Of a DNA stretch of 64,000 bases, positions 62,592 to 64,000 are shown in pieces. The notes beneath the pieces are model-generated. The model worked only from the letters and a program-made list of their open reading frames with translations. It was not told where the DNA came from and ran no database searches. Each line of letters begins with the position of its first letter. Positions within the stretch are counted from its first letter, which is position 1. The position numbers and the translations under genes are program-made. This DNA is from Bradyrhizobium niftali (GTDB lineage Bacteria; Pseudomonadota; Alphaproteobacteria; Rhizobiales; Xanthobacteraceae), in NCBI RefSeq assembly GCF_004571025.1, contig NZ_SPQT01000012.1, positions 62,001-126,000 of the forward strand. The letters are read 5' to 3'.

Positions 62592-62695
62592 TCCTCATGG
62601 TGAGGAGCGCGGAACGCGCGTCTCGAACCATGAAGGCCCGACTGTGGCCTTGCATCCTTCGAGACGCCCGCTTCGCGGGCACCTCAGGATGAGGG
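62592..62695. repeat. inverted repeat element, family G
   Basis: TCCTCATGGTGAGGAGCGCGG at the left with TCTCGAACCATGAAGG, and CATCCTTCGAGACGCCCGC with ACCTCAGGATGAGGGG at the right, form an imperfect palindrome of about 100 bp. This is a well-known Bradyrhizobium-type sequence (CTCATCCTGAGG form). It separates the convergent DUF1328 and thioesterase genes. Confidence 0.8.
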
Positions 62696-62714
62696 GTTAG
62701 AGAGGACTGTTTGG

Positions 62715-63218
62715 CTACCGCTTCGAGGGCATCGCCACGCTCCGGCCGATGCCCTCGGGCCGGGCCAAGTCGCTGTGGGCCCTGGCGATGCCTGCGATGC
62801 GCTGCTGGATATCGGGCGGAAACGCCGCGACGCGCCGTGCGTTCATGTCCATGTGCAGCGACATGTTCTCCGAGGTGGCCGATAACCAGCCTTCGGTGGC
62901 GTGCCTCATCTCCTCGAACGTGTGCAGCCGCTTGTCGTCGGCCTCCAGCAGCCACACCAGGATCCGCACGGGATCGCCGAGATGGATCTCGCGCAGATAG
63001 CGCACATGGCATTCGGCAGTGAAGGTCGAACCGTGACGCTCTTTCTTGTAGACCGGACCGATGCCGAGCTCGAGCCAGAACTCGTCGATCGCCCGGTCGA
63101 ACATCACGTTGTAATAGGCCATGTTGAGATGGCCGTTATAGTCGATCCATTGCGGCTCGATCTGCATGATCGAGGCGCGGAACGGCTCGGCCTTGGGCGC
63201 AGTAGCGGTCTCCGGCAT
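62715..63218 (-). CDS. hotdog-fold acyl-CoA thioesterase
   Basis: A 167-residue thioesterase. The Asp/His region QWIDYNGHLNMAYYNVMFDRAIDEF and HVRYLREIHLGDPVRI are typical of the 4-hydroxybenzoyl-CoA/YbgC-like group and resemble betainyl-CoA-type thioesterases of Rhizobiales. Cytoplasmic. Substrate unknown. It is divergent from the FAD oxidase, with an 86-base gap. Confidence 0.88.
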   Translation of the reverse strand: MPETATAPKAEPFRASIMQIEPQWIDYNGHLNMAYYNVMFDRAIDEFWLELGIGPVYKKERHGSTFTAECHVRYLREIHLGDPVRILVWLLEADDKRLHTFEEMRHATEGWLSATSENMSLHMDMNARRVAAFPPDIQQRIAGIARAHSDLARPEGIGRSVAMPSKR

Positions 63219-63304
63219 GTGTCCTTCCCTGGCTATGCGTCCGGTCGCTTGACTTGACCGGTTAGATGTCCTTTGCCACGGTTCTTCTGTCGGAGGAATT
63301 TCCC

Positions 63305-64000
63305 GTGGGTACGACTATCACCAATAATCCGCCGCGGCCGGAGCCGAAAGCCCTCGCGAGCGCACTGGAGCAGCTTGCCGCACGCTTCGGCAACCGCCTC
63401 ATCACCTCGCAGGCCGTCCGCGAGCAGCACGGCCATACCACGACGTGGATTCCCAACCAGCCGCCGGATGGCGTGGTGATGGCGCAGGAGACCGCCGATA
63501 TCCAGGACGTGGTGCGCATCTGCGCCAGGAGCCGCGTGCCCGTGATCGCCTTCGGCACCGGCACCTCGCTGGAGGGCCAGGTCAATGCGCCCGCCGGCGG
63601 CATCTCGATCGACCTGCGCGACATGAACAAGGTGCTCGCGGTGCACGCCGAGGACCTCGATTGCGTGATCCAGCCCGGCGTCACCCGCAAGGCGCTCAAC
63701 GAGCATCTGCGCGACCAGGGCCTGTTCTTCCCGATCGATCCCGGCGCGGACGCCTCGCTCGGCGGCATGGCCTCGACGCGCGCCTCCGGCACCAACGCGG
63801 TGCGCTACGGCACCATGCGCGACAGCGTGCTGGCGCTGAAGGTGGTGCGCGGCGACGGCGAGATCATCACCACCGGCACCCGCGCCAAGAAATCATCCGC
63901 CGGCTACGACCTGACGCATCTGTTCGTCGGCGCCGAGGGCACGCTCGGCATCATCTCGGAACTGACCATCCGCCTGCGCGGCATCCCCGAGACCATCGCG
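63305..64000 (+). CDS. FAD-linked oxidase, GlcD/D-lactate dehydrogenase type, 3'-truncated
   Basis: The 5' part of a GlcD/Dld-like flavoenzyme, cut by the window end (232 codons seen). The FAD-binding PCMH domain shows PVIAFGTGTSLEGQVNAP, QPGVTRKALNEHL, FPIDPGADASLGGMASTRASGTNAVRYGTM and KKSSAGYDLTHLFVGAEGTLG, typical of D-lactate dehydrogenase (cytochrome) and glycolate oxidase subunits. The GTG start at 63305 has GGAGG 8 bases before it; an in-frame ATG at 63266 is possible but lacks a ribosome-binding sequence. Confidence 0.92.
   Translation, partial: MGTTITNNPPRPEPKALASALEQLAARFGNRLITSQAVREQHGHTTTWIPNQPPDGVVMAQETADIQDVVRICARSRVPVIAFGTGTSLEGQVNAPAGGISIDLRDMNKVLAVHAEDLDCVIQPGVTRKALNEHLRDQGLFFPIDPGADASLGGMASTRASGTNAVRYGTMRDSVLALKVVRGDGEIITTGTRAKKSSAGYDLTHLFVGAEGTLGIISELTIRLRGIPETIA

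Overview
The window looks like a chromosomal segment of a Bradyrhizobium-type alphaproteobacterium (Rhizobiales, family Nitrobacteraceae). The reasons are the uniformly high GC and GC-rich third positions, the gene order of the division/cell-wall (dcw) cluster running through lpxC, bamD, recN and ligA, and the many short palindromic intergenic repeats of the kinds common in Bradyrhizobium. The genus is inferred from family knowledge; no database search was run.

Layout. 1-3.5 kb: the 3' part of an alpha/beta hydrolase, the RNase P RNA on the minus strand, then a compact ECF42-type sigma-factor module with two tandem DGPF/YCII proteins. Each DGPF gene has the same promoter-like element in front of it. 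3.5-4.4 kb: an AmpD-like amidase. 4.5-24.5 kb: a nearly complete dcw cluster (rsmH, ftsL, ftsI, murE, murF, mraY, murD, ftsW, murG, murC, murB, ddl, ftsQ, ftsA, ftsZ). It ends at a strong terminator and is followed by lpxC, bamD, recN and ligA. No mraZ is seen; a 77-codon ORF coupled to rsmH lies in its usual place. Palindromic repeats interrupt the cluster at four junctions.

31-45 kb: mixed housekeeping and accessory genes. These are a Bcr/CflA-type exporter, an M24 aminopeptidase, prmA, an orphan Flp pilin with a structured leader, a FAD oxidoreductase, a membrane-fused spermidine-synthase-like protein, a glycerophosphodiesterase, an L,D-transpeptidase with a Tyr/Gln-rich tail, a glycine-zipper protein and an ABC-2 exporter. 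45-49.6 kb: two paralogous secreted hydrolase-fold proteins, one with LysM, flanking two cytoplasmic hydrolases and a divergent CGNR regulator. 49.7-54 kb: a probable organic-acid/aspartate catabolic locus (TtuC-like dehydrogenase, MFS permease, LysR regulator, aspartate dehydrogenase). 54-64 kb: a sorbosone-dehydrogenase-like protein, a methyltransferase-like membrane protein, an HpnA-like epimerase, an Mpo1-like protein, a Cys-rich/OmpA secreted pair, uvrD, a DUF1328 protein, a thioesterase and the 5' part of a GlcD-like FAD oxidase.

The most notable observations are: a palindromic repeat of about 100 bp carried in frame inside uvrD between helicase motifs II and III; the duplicated promoter-plus-DGPF unit of the ECF42 module; mutually exclusive hairpins in front of a TTG-started Flp pilin, next to a cluster of DnaA-box-like sequences; and a small ORF translationally coupled to rsmH where mraZ is expected. 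No tRNA, CRISPR array, insertion sequence or prophage was recognised.
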